A DNA stretch of 64,000 nt. Origin: Pantoea dispersa. GTDB taxonomy: Bacteria > Pseudomonadota > Gammaproteobacteria > Enterobacterales > Enterobacteriaceae. The notes beneath the pieces were generated by a model. The model did no database searches. It saw nothing but the letters and a program-made list of their open reading frames with translations, and was not told the origin of the DNA. The DNA lies in NCBI RefSeq assembly GCF_014155765.1, contig NZ_SCKT01000010.1, positions 1 through 64,000 on the forward strand, read 5' to 3'. The first letter of the stretch is position 1; every line of letters starts with the position of its first letter. The position numbers and the translations under genes are program-made. Positions 63,306 through 64,000 of this stretch are shown here, piece by piece.

Positions 63306-63400
63306 GGAAGATCGTCGTCTCCGGTGAGGCGGCCGGATTTCAAATCCGGTTGGGGCCGCCAGCGGTCCCGGGCAGGTTCGACTCCTGTGATCTTCCGCCA
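63306..63400 (+). tRNA. selC: tRNA-Sec (selC), anticodon TCA
   Basis: A 95-nt tRNA with the long 8-bp acceptor stem (GGAAGATC/GATCTTCC), long variable arm and encoded GCCA end, nearly identical to E. coli selC. The anticodon TCA is at 63340-63342. The anticodon stem has CCGGA/TCCGG where E. coli has CTGGA/TCCAG, a compensatory pair change. It supplies selenocysteine to fdoG with selA and selB in the same window. Confidence 0.98.
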
Positions 63401-63510
63401 CTGCACTTCCGAAACCATCCGAGATTATTTATATTTTCGTTTATTAACAACAAAATACATACCACCCGTCCGTATACATCCTGTTGCATCTGCCAGCATC
63501 CATGACAAAT

Positions 63511-63546
63511 GTGTATAGATTTTTATACACACTTAGACTTATACAC
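63511..63546. promoter_or_regulatory. TATACAC repeats upstream of the integrase
   Basis: Inverted repeat GTGTATA (63511-63517)/TATACAC (63524-63530) with 6-nt loop, and a further TATACAC (63540-63546) touching the start codon. May be an operator, an arm site for the integrase, or part of a recombination directionality control; inference. The remaining gap 63401-63510 is AT-rich and shows nothing else. Confidence 0.55.
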
Positions 63547-64000
63547 ATGGCACTTACAGACATACAAATTCGACGCGCAAAACCCCAGGAAAAGCCTTAC
63601 ACCCTTAGCGATGGCCTAGGCTTGGCTTTACTCATTAACCCTGATGGCAGCAAAGGCTGGCGCTTCCGTTACCGATTCAACGGTAAGGCTAAGTTAATGT
63701 CGTTTGGTTCCTATAGCCTCGTTTCACTCGCTGAGGCACGCGAGAAGCGTGATATGGCGCGTAAGCAGGTAGTAAATGGCGTTGACCCATTAGTGGAGCG
63801 TAAAGCCCAAAAACTGGCAAAGCAGCTTTCAGCAGAGAACTCTTTCGAGGTCATCAGCCGGGAATGGCATACGAATAAGGCGGACCGCTGGACCGTTGCT
63901 TATCGGGACGAGATCATTAAGACCTTTGAGCAAGACGTTTTCCCGTTTATCGGCAATCGTCCAATCTCAGAGATTAAGCCGCTTGAACTTCTTGAGGTAC
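63547..64000 (+). CDS. P4-type tyrosine integrase (partial, cut by window end)
   Basis: Open to the window end: 151 residues visible, starting MALTDIQIRRAKPQEKPYTL. The N-terminal arm-binding DUF4102 pattern is clear: SDGLGLALLINPDGSKGWRFRY and GSYSLVSLAEAREKRDMARKQV, then the beginning of the core-binding domain (FEVISREWHTNKADRWTVAYRDEI). The catalytic RHRY domain is outside. ATG at 63547 lacks a clear ribosome site. Codon choice (more A/T at third positions) differs from the backbone, consistent with transfer. It targets selC. Confidence 0.92.
   Translation, partial: MALTDIQIRRAKPQEKPYTLSDGLGLALLINPDGSKGWRFRYRFNGKAKLMSFGSYSLVSLAEAREKRDMARKQVVNGVDPLVERKAQKLAKQLSAENSFEVISREWHTNKADRWTVAYRDEIIKTFEQDVFPFIGNRPISEIKPLELLEV

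Larger units (their letters stand above)
63380..64000 (+). mobile_element. Left end of a P4-type genomic island in selC (continues outside)
   Basis: An integrase gene starts 147 bp after the 3' end of selC in the same orientation, the layout of islands that integrate in the 3' end of selC. The core att site is expected within about 63380-63400, which restores the tRNA. Beyond 63,400 the sequence becomes AT-richer. The second att copy and cargo are out of view. Confidence 0.82.

Overview
The window is a chromosomal stretch of a gamma-proteobacterium of the order Enterobacterales, with a base composition clearly above E. coli. Most genes are close homologues of E. coli genes. Three traits point to an Erwiniaceae/Pantoea-like genome rather than E. 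coli: argG lies inside the arginine cluster (argCBGH), the E. coli gene order is rearranged after hslU, and a REP-like palindrome with an ATTTATCGCGC-type arm sits behind fdhE. The family assignment is inference; the order-level assignment is secure.

Positions 1-32,100 are mostly conserved backbone. The left edge is the promoter and leader of a leftward rRNA operon (P1, P2, boxA). It is followed by murI-btuB (cobalamin riboswitch), trmA, fabR-yijD, sthA and oxyR. Next come a probable OxyS-like small RNA locus, an extra Ig-like gene not found at this site in E. coli, argCBGH divergent from argE (two ARG boxes), ppc, metF, metBL divergent from metJ (Met boxes), rpmE, priA, cytR, ftsN and hslVU (sigma-32 promoter). 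Synteny with E. coli breaks after hslU, where yibL and a VirK/YbjX-family gene follow.

Positions 32,100-39,350 hold sodA and then two accessory metabolic units. The first is a LacI-family regulator facing an ascorbate-type PTS (IIA, IIB, IIC) that ends in an AlsE-like ketose-phosphate 3-epimerase, with two palindromic operators three helical turns apart. The second is a class III aminotransferase divergent from a DeoR-family regulator, with three AAATACA repeats between them. The PTS-epimerase unit is the best candidate for an undescribed pathway.

Positions 39,345-49,820 are a selenium/formate block: fdhD, fdoGHI (in-frame TGA as selenocysteine codon 196 of fdoG), fdhE, yibF, selA and selB. 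With selC at 63,306-63,400, the window holds every known part needed to make respiratory formate dehydrogenase-O except selD and general cofactor genes.

Positions 49,870-63,250 hold glyQS, wecH, a GlxA-type regulator and the D-xylose regulon (xylBA, xylFGH, xylR). xylB is frameshifted inside a perfect inverted repeat, which looks like a template-switch mutation. The right edge is tRNA-Sec (selC) followed by a P4-type integrase cut by the window end, so a genomic island begins here and continues outside.
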